Assembly: GCF_014596725.1 (NCBI RefSeq)
Contig: NZ_JACVEG010000004.1
Coordinates: forward strand, 124,001 to 188,000
From: Vibrio sp. Y2-5
Lineage (GTDB): Bacteria > Pseudomonadota > Gammaproteobacteria > Enterobacterales > Vibrionaceae
Length of the DNA: 64,000 nucleotides
Reading direction: 5' to 3'
Shown here: positions 43,178 to 53,278 of the stretch, piece by piece
How the letters are laid out: the number at the start of each line of letters is the position of its first letter
How positions within the stretch are numbered: the stretch's first letter is position 1
Translations under genes and position numbers: made by a program
The notes under the pieces: model-generated
What the model was told of the DNA's origin: nothing
The model's input: only the letters and a program-made list of their open reading frames with translations
The model's database searches: none

Positions 43178-43301
43178 ATGTTGTTGAAGGATACTTAATG
43201 ATTAATCTATACTCTTCAAACCGAGTTGTGAAGAAGGCACTTTTTGGTAACAAGGTAACTTTGAAGTAACCATCCTGTGATTTGAGCATAGAGGATAAAT
43301 C

Positions 43302-43673
43302 GTGGATTTTGCGTATGACGTTTATGAAAACCGCTGCCCGACGCGAGCAGTTTTGGATCGCATTGCGGACAAATGGGCAATGCTCATCTTAGATAAACTG
43401 AGCCATGAGCCGGTTCGTTTTAATCACTTAAAGCGAGATATCAAAGGCATATCTCAAAAGGTGCTATCGCAAACGTTGAAGAAATTAGAGCGGGATGGAT
43501 TAGTCACAAGAACCGTGTTCCCAACGGTTCCGGTTACGGTTGAATATGCGTTGACCCCATTGGGAGACACGCTCACCGAAGCTGTCGCAGCACTCGCCCA
43601 CTGGGCAGAGAAAAACATGGATGCCGTGATTACCGCTCAAGAAAATTACGATGCGAAGTTGGCAGAAAATTAA
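43302..43673 (+). CDS. HxlR-family transcriptional regulator
   Basis: A 123-residue winged-helix dimeric regulator of the HxlR/DUF24 type. The family hallmarks are Cys12 (N-R-C-P), A-D-K-W-A-M-L-I-L at about 23-31, G-I-S-Q-K-V-L-S-Q-T-L-K-K-L-E-R-D-G-L and E-Y-A-L-T-P-L-G-D-T-L. Cys12 is the conserved redox-sensing cysteine of YodB, HypR and QorR. It starts at GTG 43302 with GAGG upstream. It is divergent from the quinone oxidoreductase gene and probably represses it until thiol-reactive quinones modify the Cys. Confidence 0.87.
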   Translation: MDFAYDVYENRCPTRAVLDRIADKWAMLILDKLSHEPVRFNHLKRDIKGISQKVLSQTLKKLERDGLVTRTVFPTVPVTVEYALTPLGDTLTEAVAALAHWAEKNMDAVITAQENYDAKLAEN

Positions 43674-43729
43674 TTTTATTAGCAGCTAAATTCGCGCACA
43701 ACAGTGTCGAAAACACGCTCACCTTGAAC

Positions 43730-43760
43730 AAAAAAAACACCACTGCATTACACAGTGGTG
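43730..43760 (-). terminator. Terminator of the xylFGH operon
   Basis: CACCACTG (43738-43745) pairs with CAGTGGTG (43753-43760). On the minus strand a run of T (complement of the A-run at 43730-43737) follows, fitting termination after xylH. Confidence 0.88.
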
Positions 43761-43843
43761 ACCCATACCCGGGAAAGGTTAATAGAATCAGAAGCAGCAG
43801 TCCCTCATTGGGGGTGTGAGACCGCTTTTATTATTAAAATATC

Positions 43844-45016
43844 TTAACGTTGTTTCTTCATTGCGCTGTCCATCCAAACCGCCAGCAGTAACACACCGCC
43901 TTTAACAATGTATTGCCAGAAAGTCGGCACATCCATCATGCTCATACCGTTATCGAGTGACGCCATGATAAACGCACCGATAACCGCACCAAACACAGTG
44001 CCCACGCCACCAGCCATACTCGTACCGCCGATGACACAAGCTGCGATAGCATCTAGCTCCGCGATGTTACCTGCTGACGGTGACCCCGCACCTAAGCGAG
44101 AACTCAAAACCAATCCAGCAACAGCGACTAAGAAACCATTCATCGCGTAGACCAACAGTTTTGTGCGTTCAACATTGATGCCTGATAAACGGCTGGCTTC
44201 AATGTTGCCGCCAATAGCGTAAATGCGGCGGCCAAATCTCGACTTTGTAGCGATGAAAGAGCCGACAAGTACAAAGAAAGTAAGCAGTAGCACTGGTGTA
44301 GGTACACCACGGTATTCATTAAGAATAAAGATAACGGAAAGTACACCAAGGCCAATTAGTGTGTTTTTGACCAGAGATATCTGCATTGAAGGCACAGACA
44401 ATTCGTATTTCTTACGCATCACATTGCGTTTTTTCTGCCAACCAAAGTAAACCGATAGGCAGCAAACACCGGCAATAATACTTAACATGTTTGGCAGATA
44501 ACTTTGACCGATGACGCCCATCACTTCAGAAATCGGAGCCACTGTCGTGCCGTTTGTAATACCAATTAAGATACCCCTAAAAGCAAGATATCCGGCTAAG
44601 GTTACGATGAAAGAAGGTACTTTGCGGTATGCCACCCACCAACCATTCCAAGCGCCCAAAACTAAACCTGAACAAAGCGTAATAAGAATGGTCACAGGTA
44701 GCGGTAAACCAAACCAAACATCGAGAATCGCTGCTAATCCGCCAAGTAAGCCCATCATTGAACCTACCGACAAGTCAATTTCGCCACTGATAATGACAAA
44801 GACCATGCCTATCGCCAATATTCCAGTGATCGCAGTCTGTCTGAACAGGTTGGAAATGTTTCGCGGAGTTAAGTAGCTCCAATCAGTCATGATGCTGAAA
44901 AAGATCATGATAAATACGATCGCTAGTGCCATCACCAGCATCTGAAAATTGCCGCCTTTTAATCGACTTAACAGGCTAGCGTTGGAGTCTTTAGTTAATT
45001 CTGTTGATTGTTCCAT
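43844..45016 (-). CDS. xylH: D-xylose ABC transporter permease
   Basis: A 390-residue inner-membrane permease of the CUT2 type with about ten hydrophobic helices. Typical blocks are [18 protein letters not shown] near residue 72 and [14 protein letters not shown] near 275. Together with XylF and XylG it imports xylose. The start ATG 45016 overlaps the xylG stop by one base (TGATG), with GGAG upstream. It is the last gene of the operon. Confidence 0.92.
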   Translation of the reverse strand: MEQSTELTKDSNASLLSRLKGGNFQMLVMALAIVFIMIFFSIMTDWSYLTPRNISNLFRQTAITGILAIGMVFVIISGEIDLSVGSMMGLLGGLAAILDVWFGLPLPVTILITLCSGLVLGAWNGWWVAYRKVPSFIVTLAGYLAFRGILIGITNGTTVAPISEVMGVIGQSYLPNMLSIIAGVCCLSVYFGWQKKRNVMRKKYELSVPSMQISLVKNTLIGLGVLSVIFILNEYRGVPTPVLLLTFFVLVGSFIATKSRFGRRIYAIGGNIEASRLSGINVERTKLLVYAMNGFLVAVAGLVLSSRLGAGSPSAGNIAELDAIAACVIGGTSMAGGVGTVFGAVIGAFIMASLDNGMSMMDVPTFWQYIVKGGVLLLAVWMDSAMKKQR

Positions 45017-46539
45017 CACGCGGTTACTCCTTCTGATAATGCACAATCCATAATGATTTCTTGAGTCAGGTCTTGGTTAATCAAATCACCTTTGATGACA
45101 CCTTCGTGCATCACAAGCACACGGTCACTAATGCCCAGCACTTCAGGTAATTCGGAAGAAACCATGATGATGCTTATGCCCTGTTTAACTAATTTAAACA
45201 TCAGCTTGTAGATTTCGTATTTTGCTCCGACATCAATACCCCGTGTTGGCTCATCCAAAATTAAGATACTTGGATTAACCATTAGAAATCTTGCCAGTAT
45301 GGCTTTCTGCTGGTTACCACCCGAGAGATTCTTAATAGAAAGCTCAGCATTTGGCGTTTTGACGGTTAGCTGTTTGATGTTCTCTTTGATAATGTTTGAT
45401 TCGAGTGTGTCATTTAACACACCGTATTTTGACAATGAATCGAGGGCAGACAGAGACATGTTTTGTCCAACAGACATGATCGGCACTATGCCATTTCTCT
45501 TGCGATCTTCAGGCACCATCGCGATACCAAAATCCAAGGCATCCTTACTGTTGTTTATCTCTATTTTCTTTCCATGCAGGAAATATTGGCCTTCATTTCT
45601 GCCAAGATAACTGCCGTACAAGCACTCCATTAACTCAGTGCGACCTGCGCCCACCAGCCCTGAAATACCGAGAATTTCACCTTTACGTAATTGGAAACTC
45701 GCATTTTTTACTTTTGGAATAGCGGAATTTGATTTGTCCCAAGCGTTAACATTTTTGACTTCCAGTACAACGTCACCAATGTCGTGCTCTTCTCTTGGAA
45801 AGAGTTGCTTCATTTCCCTGCCAACCATCATGGTGATGATGTCGTCAGTTGTCATATCACTTGCTTGTTTAGTACCGATATGTACCCCATCGCGGATGAT
45901 ACAGATATGGTCAGAGATCTCTTTTACCTCACCAAGCTTGTGAGAGATATAGATACAACTCACACCCGATTCTCTGAGTTCTTTTACCAGGTTAAGTAAG
46001 ATTTCTGTTTCCGATTCGGTTAAAGGCGCCGTTGGTTCATCAAGCACTAATAGCTTGGCATTCTTAGACATCGCCTTAGCAATTTCGACTAACTGCTGTT
46101 GACCTACCCCCAAGTCTCCAACTTTTGTTTCCGGTGATACAGGCAAATTAACCTTTTCTAATAATAGTTTTGCCTCGTAATGCATTAACTCGTGATTTAA
46201 TATTCCGCGCGTGCAAATTTCTGACCCTAGAAATAAATTTTCTAGGATACTCAATTCTTTAACTAAGGTGAGTTCTTGGTGAATAATTGCGATACCAATA
46301 CTTTCCGTATCAGAGATGTTTTTGGGTTCAATTACTTTTCCGTTATATATAATTTCGCCTTCATAATCGCCATGAGGATAGATACCGCATAAGACTTTCA
46401 TTAAGGTCGATTTACCTGAACCATTCTCACCGCACAAGGATAATACTTCACCTTTATTAAGACTAATACTAATACCGTCAAGCGCTCTTACAGGGCCAAA
46501 GCACTTAACGATATTTCGCATTTCTAATAAAGAAGACAT
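45016..46539 (-). CDS. xylG: D-xylose ABC transporter ATP-binding protein
   Basis: A 507-residue double ATPase of the sugar CUT2 type. Domain 1 has Walker [10 protein letters not shown] and Walker B L-L-V-L-D-E-P-T, with a Q-Q-Q-L signature variant; domain 2 has a degenerate Walker A (G-L-V-G-A-G-R-T-E) and a canonical L-S-G-G-N-Q-Q-K, as usual for RbsA/XylG. The start is MSSLLEMRN at 46539; the five-residue extension upstream is not needed. It lies 57 bp after xylF. Confidence 0.92.
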   Translation of the reverse strand: MSSLLEMRNIVKCFGPVRALDGISISLNKGEVLSLCGENGSGKSTLMKVLCGIYPHGDYEGEIIYNGKVIEPKNISDTESIGIAIIHQELTLVKELSILENLFLGSEICTRGILNHELMHYEAKLLLEKVNLPVSPETKVGDLGVGQQQLVEIAKAMSKNAKLLVLDEPTAPLTESETEILLNLVKELRESGVSCIYISHKLGEVKEISDHICIIRDGVHIGTKQASDMTTDDIITMMVGREMKQLFPREEHDIGDVVLEVKNVNAWDKSNSAIPKVKNASFQLRKGEILGISGLVGAGRTELMECLYGSYLGRNEGQYFLHGKKIEINNSKDALDFGIAMVPEDRKRNGIVPIMSVGQNMSLSALDSLSKYGVLNDTLESNIIKENIKQLTVKTPNAELSIKNLSGGNQQKAILARFLMVNPSILILDEPTRGIDVGAKYEIYKLMFKLVKQGISIIMVSSELPEVLGISDRVLVMHEGVIKGDLINQDLTQEIIMDCALSEGVTA

Positions 46540-46596
46540 AGTTGTCTCTCCCAATAAAAATAGCGTTAAGAGAATCTCTTAACGCTTTTATTACTA

Positions 46597-47589
46597 TTAT
46601 TGATAAATTTCACTTTCAGCGTGGAATCCATCTCGAACAACAGTTGTTTTAATGTTTTTCGAAGTAACAGCTACAGGATCTAACAAATAAGCCGGTACAT
46701 CTTTCTTACCGTTATTGAGAGAAGAGTTTTGTGCTGGTGTTTTGCCATCAGCGAGTTCCACTGCGATTTCAGCAGCACGGCTTGCAAGCGTATTAATTGG
46801 TTTGTAAATCGTCATAGTTTGAGTGCCATCAACGATTCGACGTAACGCCGCTAGGTCAGCATCTTGACCTGAAATAGAGACTTTACCCGCTAAGCCTTGC
46901 GCTTCTAGTGCTTGGATAGCACCACCTGCCGTTGCATCGTTTGAAGCAACCACAACGTCAATCTTGTTGTTATTCGCAGTTAACGCATTTTCCATAATTT
47001 TCAATGCGTTTTCTGCTAGCCAATAGTTAACCCATTGATCGCCGACAACTTTAATATCGCCTGAGTCAATTTTAGGCTGAAGAATATTCATTTGGCCTTT
47101 GCGGAATAGTTTCGCGTTATTGTCCGTAGGTGCACCACCCATTAGGAAGTAGTTTCCTTTAGGTTTTGCATCCAACATTGCTTGCGCCTGCATTTCACCC
47201 ACTCTTTCATTGTCAAATGACAAGTAGAAGTCGATATCTGCATCACTAATAAGGCGGTCGTACGCTAAAACTTTAATACCATCGCGTTTTGCATCACTAA
47301 TTACGTTTGACAGAACTCCGCCGTTGGTTGGAATAATGACTAATACATCAACGCCACGTGAGATCATATTTTCAATTTGAGAAATCTGAGTTTGCTCATT
47401 CCCGTTTGCTGACTGGACATATACTTTCGCTCCCAGTTCTTCAGCTTTATCAACGAAAATATCTCGGTCTTTTTGCCAACGTTCTAGTCGTAAATCATCA
47501 ATGACCATGCCTATTTTTAACGACTTAGCAAAGGCAGGGGAACTTAGACAAACAAGAACGGAGCATACAAGAATTAATAGCTTTTTCAT
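46597..47589 (-). CDS. xylF: D-xylose-binding periplasmic protein
   Basis: A 330-residue type 1 sugar-binding protein with signal peptide MKKLLILVCSVLVCLSSPAF. XylF-typical blocks are I-G-M-V-I-D-D-L-R-L-E-R-W-Q-K-D-R-D at about 26-43, I-I-P-T-N-G-G-V-L near 86, L-A-Y-D-R-L-I near 110 and V-S-I-S-G-Q-D-A-D near 240. It is the first gene of xylFGH and is divergent from xylA across a 397-bp control region. Confidence 0.93.
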   Translation of the reverse strand: MKKLLILVCSVLVCLSSPAFAKSLKIGMVIDDLRLERWQKDRDIFVDKAEELGAKVYVQSANGNEQTQISQIENMISRGVDVLVIIPTNGGVLSNVISDAKRDGIKVLAYDRLISDADIDFYLSFDNERVGEMQAQAMLDAKPKGNYFLMGGAPTDNNAKLFRKGQMNILQPKIDSGDIKVVGDQWVNYWLAENALKIMENALTANNNKIDVVVASNDATAGGAIQALEAQGLAGKVSISGQDADLAALRRIVDGTQTMTIYKPINTLASRAAEIAVELADGKTPAQNSSLNNGKKDVPAYLLDPVAVTSKNIKTTVVRDGFHAESEIYQ

Positions 47590-47986
47590 TATACTTTCCT
47601 TTGTATTGCACTATTTATTTGTAGGGTTTATTCACCATTAATAGTGAACACAAGAATTCTATGTAGAATAAGTTTGAAAAGTCTTTTCTCTCATCTTATT
47701 TGTGTCTTATGTTTTTTTGTTTTTTATTTCAAATGTGATCATCATAGAAATATATGATTTAAGTCACCACATAGCTCTGAATCATGAATACTTGTGCAAC
47801 CTATTAAAATCAACAACTTAAAGTCAATATAAATAGAGAACCCCAAATTAATTCTGGTTATTTTTGACCAAAGTCTCATTAATAAAATAGGTAATATTGA
47901 AAACAAAAAAACATAATTGCCGAATATGATTAATTCATAAAATATTAAACCTGCATTTAAGTCAAAAGATTAACGGAGCCTCGACG
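47590..47986. promoter_or_regulatory. xylF-xylA divergent control region with candidate CRP site
   Basis: The 397 bp separate the two divergent xyl promoters. At 47753-47768, TATGA-N6-TCACC matches the CRP consensus TGTGA-N6-TCACA at eight of ten positions and lies near the middle, where it could serve both sides. XylR sites are expected here as in E. coli, but I cannot place them with confidence. No ORF is present. Confidence 0.6.
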
Positions 47987-49306
47987 ATGACTGAATTTTT
48001 TAAGAATATAAACAAAATTAAATATGAAGGGAGCGAATCAACTAACCCTTTAGCATTTAAACACTATGATGCAGACAAAATGATCTTAGGTAAGAGCATG
48101 AAAGATCATTTACGTTTTGCAGCATGCTACTGGCACAACTTCTGCTGGCCAGGCAGCGATGTGTTTGGCGCGGGAACTTTTGACCGTCCATGGGCAAACG
48201 GTGCAAACGATATGGAAATGGCTATGGTCAAAGCTGACCATGCATTTGATTTCTTCACCAAATTAGGTGTTCCTTACTACTGTTTCCATGATGTTGACGT
48301 TGCACCAGAGGGGAATAGCATTAAAGAGTACATCAACAATTTCGCGCAAATGGTTGATGTATTAGAGCAAAAACAAAATGAAACCGGTATGCAGCTACTT
48401 TGGGGTACTGCGAACGCTTTCTCTCACCCACGCTACATGGCAGGTGCAGGCAGCAACCCAGATCCTAAAGTATTTGCCTACGCTGCAACACAAATCTTCA
48501 ACGCAATGAACGCGACACAACGCTTAGGCGGTCAAAACTACGTATTGTGGGGCGGTCGTGAAGGTTATGAAACACTGTTGAATACTGATTTACGCCAAGA
48601 GCGCAAACAACTTGGCCGCTTAATGCAGATGGTTGTTGAGCACAAACACAAAATTGGTTTCAAAGGTGCCATTTTAATTGAACCAAAACCTCAAGAGCCA
48701 ACCAAGCATCAGTACGACTATGACACTGCAACCGTATACGGTTTCCTAAAGCAGTTCGGTCTTGAAAACGAAATCAAAGTGAACATTGAAGCCAACCATG
48801 CAACTCTTGCTGGTCATAGCTTCCATCACGAAGTCGCGACAGCTACATCGTTAGGTCTGTTTGGTTCAATCGATGCAAACCGCGGTGACGCGCAATTAGG
48901 TTGGGACACTGACCAGTTCCCGAATAGTGTGGAAGAAAACACGCTAATTATGTACGAAATCTTGAAAGCTGGTGGTTTCACTACAGGTGGCTTTAACTTC
49001 GACGCTCGCTTACGCCGTCCATCTATCGATGCAGAAGACCTATTCCACGGTCATATCGGCGGTATGGATACTATGGCACTTTCACTCAAACGTGCTGCGG
49101 ACATGATTGAGAACGACGTTCTATCTAAGTCAATTTCTCAACGCTACGCGGGTTGGAACGAAGAGCTAGGTAAAAAGATTCTTGCAGGCGATATGTCTTT
49201 AGAGTCAGTGGCTCAATATGCTGTCGACAATAACATTTCACCAGTTAAAGAATCTGGCAAACAAGAGTTGCTTGAAAATATTGTGAATGGTTTCATCTAC
49301 AAATAG
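47987..49306 (+). CDS. xylA: D-xylose isomerase
   Basis: A 439-residue cytoplasmic metalloenzyme that converts xylose to xylulose. Active-site blocks are visible: [12 protein letters not shown] near residue 47, [10 protein letters not shown] at about 100-109 (catalytic His), W-G-G-R-E-G-Y-E at about 188-195, I-E-P-K-P-Q-E-P (metal Glu) and [11 protein letters not shown] near 267. The length equals the E. coli enzyme. GGAG precedes ATG 47987. It is a single gene convergent with xylB and ends at a terminator. Confidence 0.95.
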   Translation: MTEFFKNINKIKYEGSESTNPLAFKHYDADKMILGKSMKDHLRFAACYWHNFCWPGSDVFGAGTFDRPWANGANDMEMAMVKADHAFDFFTKLGVPYYCFHDVDVAPEGNSIKEYINNFAQMVDVLEQKQNETGMQLLWGTANAFSHPRYMAGAGSNPDPKVFAYAATQIFNAMNATQRLGGQNYVLWGGREGYETLLNTDLRQERKQLGRLMQMVVEHKHKIGFKGAILIEPKPQEPTKHQYDYDTATVYGFLKQFGLENEIKVNIEANHATLAGHSFHHEVATATSLGLFGSIDANRGDAQLGWDTDQFPNSVEENTLIMYEILKAGGFTTGGFNFDARLRRPSIDAEDLFHGHIGGMDTMALSLKRAADMIENDVLSKSISQRYAGWNEELGKKILAGDMSLESVAQYAVDNNISPVKESGKQELLENIVNGFIYK

Positions 49307-49323
49307 TTGATTCTAAGTTATAT

Positions 49324-49360
49324 AAAAGCCAACCTTAATAATCTTGAGGTTGGCTTTTTT
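49324..49360 (+). terminator. Terminator after xylA
   Basis: AGCCAACCT (49327-49335) pairs with AGGTTGGCT (49347-49355), followed by a T-run. Confidence 0.92.
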
Positions 49361-49427
49361 ATTTGTGTTCAATATATGTAATTCAATGCTTATAAGTATC
49401 CGTCTTTATAAATTCTTTAGCCCATAT

Positions 49428-49458
49428 AAAAAGTGTTGCTTATAAATAAGCAACACTT
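49428..49458 (-). terminator. Terminator after xylB
   Basis: AAGTGTTGCTTA (49431-49442) pairs perfectly with TAAGCAACACTT (49447-49458), loop TAAA. On the minus strand TTTTTATATG follows the stem, fitting the end of xylB. Confidence 0.88.
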
Positions 49459-49490
49459 GATTGTTTAACCTGAATATGAATATATAACGA

Positions 49491-50942
49491 CTAAAATAAA
49501 TCTTTCACTTGCGTATAAAGTGCTTGGAATACCTTCCTCTTCGTCTGATACAACTCTTTTTTGCTTTCATCAGGCAAGTGAGTTTGTACTAATTCAGGCA
49601 CAGGACAAACATCTTTGACCGTCACTCCTACTTCTGTGCCTAACCTTGCTAACCTCGCCGCCCCCAGCGCCGGACCAACCTCACCGCCAGAACGATAAAC
49701 CAGCTTCATGCCTGAGATATCAGCCAGCATTTGTCGCCAGTAACTGCTTTTCGCCCCGCCACCAATCAGGGAAATTTCGTTCGGAGCAGAGCTCACTGAG
49801 TGTTGGGCATCTAGACCATCAGCCAAAGCAAAACTTACCCCTTCTAGCACAGCTAATGCTAACTCAGCTTTAGTAGTGGAATGAGTCATACCAAAAAACA
49901 CACCTTTGGCGTTTGGATCGTTATGAGGCGTGCGTTCACCTGAGAGATAAGGTAAGAAAATCACTTTTGATTTTGGATCGGCATGCTCTTCAACGTCTTT
50001 GAGCATGGTTCCTACGTCTTCTTGTCCGGTAAGCTTAGCGACCCAATCCAGACAAGATGCGGCACTAAGGATCACAGACATAGTATGCCAAGTCTTCGGT
50101 AACGCATGACAGAAACTATGCAGCGCCGATTCAGGATTCGCGATGAAACCGTCACTGACCGCAAAGTAAACACCCGAAGTACCAAGAGATAACATTGCCT
50201 GCCCCGGTTCTGTGATGCCAACACCTACCGCTCCTGCAGCGTTGTCTCCAGCACCCGCAACAATAGGTACACACGACATTCCCCATAACTCAGCGAGTTC
50301 TTTCTTCAGGTGTCCGGTCACTTCTGTACCTTCATAAAGTTTAGGCATATGCTCTCTGCCTAACCCTGTCGCTTTGAGTAGCGCGTCGCTCCAGTCTCGC
50401 TTATCCACATCCAACCACATGGTTCCCGCAGAGTCAGACATGTCTGAGGCGTAATCACCAGACAGCATGAGCCTTAGGTAATCCTTAGGTAACAGTACTT
50501 TATCAATTTGGCTAAACACTTCTGGTTCATGTCTTTGTACCCATTTCAGTTTAGGCGCAGTAAATCCAGGCATCATCAAGTTGCCAGTGATATCTCGACT
50601 GTTTGTTACCAGTTGCTCTAACTCAACACATTCCTCAAAACATCTGCCATCGTTCCACAATATTGCGGGTCTTAACACCTTGCCATTCTGGTCAAGCAGT
50701 GTCGCGCCGTGCATTTGACCGGATAACCCAATGGCGCGTACTTGTGAAAGTTCGAACTCATCTTTTAACTCGCTAACAATGCTTTCTGTCGCCGTCCACC
50801 AGTCAACCGGATTTTGTTCCGACCAGAGCTCATGCGGTCGAGAAACCGATAAGGGCTTTGTTTTTGATGCTACGATTTTGTCATGTTCGTCCAGCAGTAT
50901 TATTTTTACTCCAGATGTACCTAAATCGATCCCCATATACAT
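49491..50942 (-). CDS. xylB: Xylulokinase
   Basis: A 483-residue FGGY-family kinase that phosphorylates D-xylulose to xylulose-5-phosphate. The N-terminal phosphate loop is M-G-I-D-L-G-T-S-G-V-K; I-G-L-S-G-Q-M-H-G near 72-80 is the xylulokinase substrate loop, and A-G-A-G-D-N-A-A-G-A-V-G-V-G near 230 and S-L-G-T-S-G-V are ATPase-core blocks. AAGGAG lies eight bases before ATG 50942. It is convergent with xylA and divergent from xylR, unlike the xylAB operon of E. coli. Confidence 0.94.
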   Translation of the reverse strand: MYMGIDLGTSGVKIILLDEHDKIVASKTKPLSVSRPHELWSEQNPVDWWTATESIVSELKDEFELSQVRAIGLSGQMHGATLLDQNGKVLRPAILWNDGRCFEECVELEQLVTNSRDITGNLMMPGFTAPKLKWVQRHEPEVFSQIDKVLLPKDYLRLMLSGDYASDMSDSAGTMWLDVDKRDWSDALLKATGLGREHMPKLYEGTEVTGHLKKELAELWGMSCVPIVAGAGDNAAGAVGVGITEPGQAMLSLGTSGVYFAVSDGFIANPESALHSFCHALPKTWHTMSVILSAASCLDWVAKLTGQEDVGTMLKDVEEHADPKSKVIFLPYLSGERTPHNDPNAKGVFFGMTHSTTKAELALAVLEGVSFALADGLDAQHSVSSAPNEISLIGGGAKSSYWRQMLADISGMKLVYRSGGEVGPALGAARLARLGTEVGVTVKDVCPVPELVQTHLPDESKKELYQTKRKVFQALYTQVKDLF

Positions 50943-51060
50943 GGTTATGCTCCTTCCAAATTTTGGATTTAAAAATAAGTTGACCTGATTTTAATATTCT
51001 TCCGGTTTGCTAGAGCGAACAATTATGTTTTTTTGTACCACCATTCTTCAATTTGCTTAT

Positions 51061-51076
51061 TGTGTTATAGATCACG
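51061..51076. promoter_or_regulatory. Candidate CRP site between xylB and xylR
   Basis: TGTGTTATAGATCACG fits TGTGA-N6-TCACA at eight of ten positions. It lies 118 bp before the xylB start and 56 bp before the xylR start, so it could act on either. Confidence 0.55.
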
Positions 51077-51131
51077 TGAGATAACTGATTTCAAGTGTTA
51101 GTATCGCGGGTAAAAACGAAATAAATAAAAT

Positions 51132-52325
51132 ATGAACAAACATTTTCGCATCACCCTGCTATTTAATGCCAATAAAGTATATGATCGCCAAGTGATAGAA
51201 GGTATTGGTGAATATTTACAAGCATCTCAGTGTGCTTGGGATATATTTTTGGAAGAAGATTTCACTACACATTTAGATAATTTAAAACATTGGAAAGGTG
51301 ACGGTATTATCGCCGACTTCGACAATCCTAAAGTTGTCGAAAGCCTAAAAAATATCAATGTGCCGATAGTTGCTGTAGGTGGGTCGTATACCAAAGAAGA
51401 AGACTATCCCAACGTCCCTTATGTGGCGACTGACAACTACGCTCTGGTTGAACTAGCCTTTCAACACCTCAAACAAAAAGGTTTAGAAAATTTCGCCTTC
51501 TACGGTATTCCTTCCCATTCTTGGAAAAGATGGGGACACGAGAGAGAAACCGCGTTTCAAGACATCTTGGCGAAAGAAGGCTACAAAGGCTCAATATTCA
51601 GAGGAAACCAGACGTCTTCCGATACATGGCAATACGACATGAACCGCCTTGCCGACTGGATTCAAATGCTACCAACACCAACCGGAATTATTGCGGTGAC
51701 AGACTCAAGAGCGCGCCATATCCTTCAGGTATGTGAACACCTAAATATTATGGTACCGGACAAGATCTCCGTTATCGGCATCGATAACGAGGAACTGGCT
51801 AGTTATCTGACACGGGTTTCACTAAGCTCGGTAGGTCAAGGATGTAAAGAGATGGGGTTCCGAGCTGCTAAAATTCTTCACAAAAAACTCACCGAACATT
51901 CCGCTGAACCGACTCCTTCGCCAGCTAAAATCCCTCGCATACTTGTTCCGCCAACAAAAGTGTTCGAGAGACAAAGTACCGATTTTCACGCTTTAAAAGA
52001 TTCTTATGTCATTCAAGCTATGCACTACATCAGGCACAACGCTTGTAAAGGCATTAAAGTCGATCAGGTCCTCGCGGCTGTCGGTATATCAAGATCCAAC
52101 TTGGAATCGCGATTTAAAGAAGAGTGTGGACACTCTATCCATGAAGAGATACATAACTCCAAATTGAAGCGTGCCTGTAATCTACTCAAAACCACGTCTT
52201 TGCCGATCAGTGAAATCGCGGAGTTGTGTGGCTACCCATCGTTGCAGTACATGTATACCGTGTTTAAGAAGAACCTCGACCAAACACCAAAAGACTACCG
52301 CAACAACGCTTCGAACGAAGATTAA
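51132..52325 (+). CDS. xylR: Xylose operon regulator XylR
   Basis: A 397-residue activator that joins a LacI-type sugar-binding domain (about 1-280; I-T-L-L-F-N-A-N-K-V-Y-D-R-Q-V start and V-S-V-I-G-I-D-N-E-E-L-like block) to a C-terminal AraC-type double helix-turn-helix (I-S-R-S-N-L-E-S-R-F and I-S-E-I-A-E-L-C-G-Y-P-S-L-Q-Y-M). This fusion is diagnostic of XylR. It should bind xylose and activate xylF, xylA and xylB. There is no clear ribosome site before ATG 51132. It is divergent from xylB. Confidence 0.92.
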   Translation: MNKHFRITLLFNANKVYDRQVIEGIGEYLQASQCAWDIFLEEDFTTHLDNLKHWKGDGIIADFDNPKVVESLKNINVPIVAVGGSYTKEEDYPNVPYVATDNYALVELAFQHLKQKGLENFAFYGIPSHSWKRWGHERETAFQDILAKEGYKGSIFRGNQTSSDTWQYDMNRLADWIQMLPTPTGIIAVTDSRARHILQVCEHLNIMVPDKISVIGIDNEELASYLTRVSLSSVGQGCKEMGFRAAKILHKKLTEHSAEPTPSPAKIPRILVPPTKVFERQSTDFHALKDSYVIQAMHYIRHNACKGIKVDQVLAAVGISRSNLESRFKEECGHSIHEEIHNSKLKRACNLLKTTSLPISEIAELCGYPSLQYMYTVFKKNLDQTPKDYRNNASNED

Positions 52326-52337
52326 CGATTAAAAACG

Positions 52338-52370
52338 GCGAAGATGGTGCAAACCGTCTTCGCATCGCCT
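52338..52370 (+). terminator. Hairpin after xylR
   Basis: GCGAAGATGGT pairs with ACCGTCTTCGC (one T-G pair) around GCAA; only four T residues follow after a short spacer, so the tail is weak. It also ends the convergent TSUP transcript. Confidence 0.6.
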
Positions 52371-52379
52371 TTTCCAAGC

Positions 52380-53174
52380 TTAAACAAACCAAACTGAAGC
52401 GAAGTTTTCATAGAGAAGTTTGCTGGTCATGATCAAGGTGACTGAGATAAACACAGGTCTCACAAGACGATTACCATACGAAATGACGCATTTGCTGCCA
52501 ATAACTGACCCTATGATTTGTCCACCAGCCATAATTAAGCCAAGTTGATAATCAACACTGCCTAACCAGATAAACAGAATCAAAGAAATAACGTTGCCAA
52601 TTAGGTTCAAAGGCTTTGTCGCCATCGTCGCTTGTTTAATGGTGTACCCAAGCAGACTGATGAACGCCAACATCCAGAACGATCCCGTACCCGGTCCAAA
52701 GAAGCCGTTATAAAAGCCAATCAACAAACTACATACCACCATAAAATGCGTGTTTGATAGCACAGGTTCTGTTGCTTCCGTTGCTTTCAGTTTCTTGGCA
52801 AAGATTGAATACAAGGTGATCGCAACCATCAGGATAGGCAGTAATTTTTCCAACACTTGTTTGTCGATGACTCCAACCGCAAGGGTTCCAAGCACTGCGC
52901 CAATTGACGTAAATACCAAACCTAAAACAATACCTTGAGCGGGAAACTGTCTGTTTCTCATAAACATCACAGAGGTGGTCAGTTCGCCGATTACCGCTTG
53001 CAGTCGATTCGTGCCCAATACCGTCATAGGTGGTAAGCCAACCAGTAGCAGGCTTGGTACAGTAATCAGCCCTCCACCACCAGCAATAGCATCAACAACA
53101 CCCGCAATAATTGAGATTAAAAATAAAAATACATAAACCCAGTCCACCGTACTGAATTGAAACAAGTTGTCCAT
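52380..53174 (-). CDS. TSUP-family (TauE/SafE) membrane permease
   Basis: A 264-residue inner-membrane protein with about eight hydrophobic helices. The family repeat is seen as A-G-V-V-D-A-I-A-G-G-G-G-L-I-T-V-P near residue 26 and F-Y-N-G-F-F-G-P-G-T-G-S-F in the second half. TSUP proteins move sulfonates, sulfite, thiosulfate or organic anions; the substrate here is unknown. The start is placed at MDNLFQF (53174) with GGAG just before it. A LysR gene is divergent, 104 bp away. Confidence 0.84.
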   Translation of the reverse strand: MDNLFQFSTVDWVYVFLFLISIIAGVVDAIAGGGGLITVPSLLLVGLPPMTVLGTNRLQAVIGELTTSVMFMRNRQFPAQGIVLGLVFTSIGAVLGTLAVGVIDKQVLEKLLPILMVAITLYSIFAKKLKATEATEPVLSNTHFMVVCSLLIGFYNGFFGPGTGSFWMLAFISLLGYTIKQATMATKPLNLIGNVISLILFIWLGSVDYQLGLIMAGGQIIGSVIGSKCVISYGNRLVRPVFISVTLIMTSKLLYENFASVWFV

Positions 53175-53278
53175 ATCTCCATCACCTAGTCGTAAATTTG
53201 TGTGCGTGACTATTTGTACCACTCGGCAATATGTAGTTAAATTAACGATAATTTACTTAATCATTAAGGTTAAACTTA

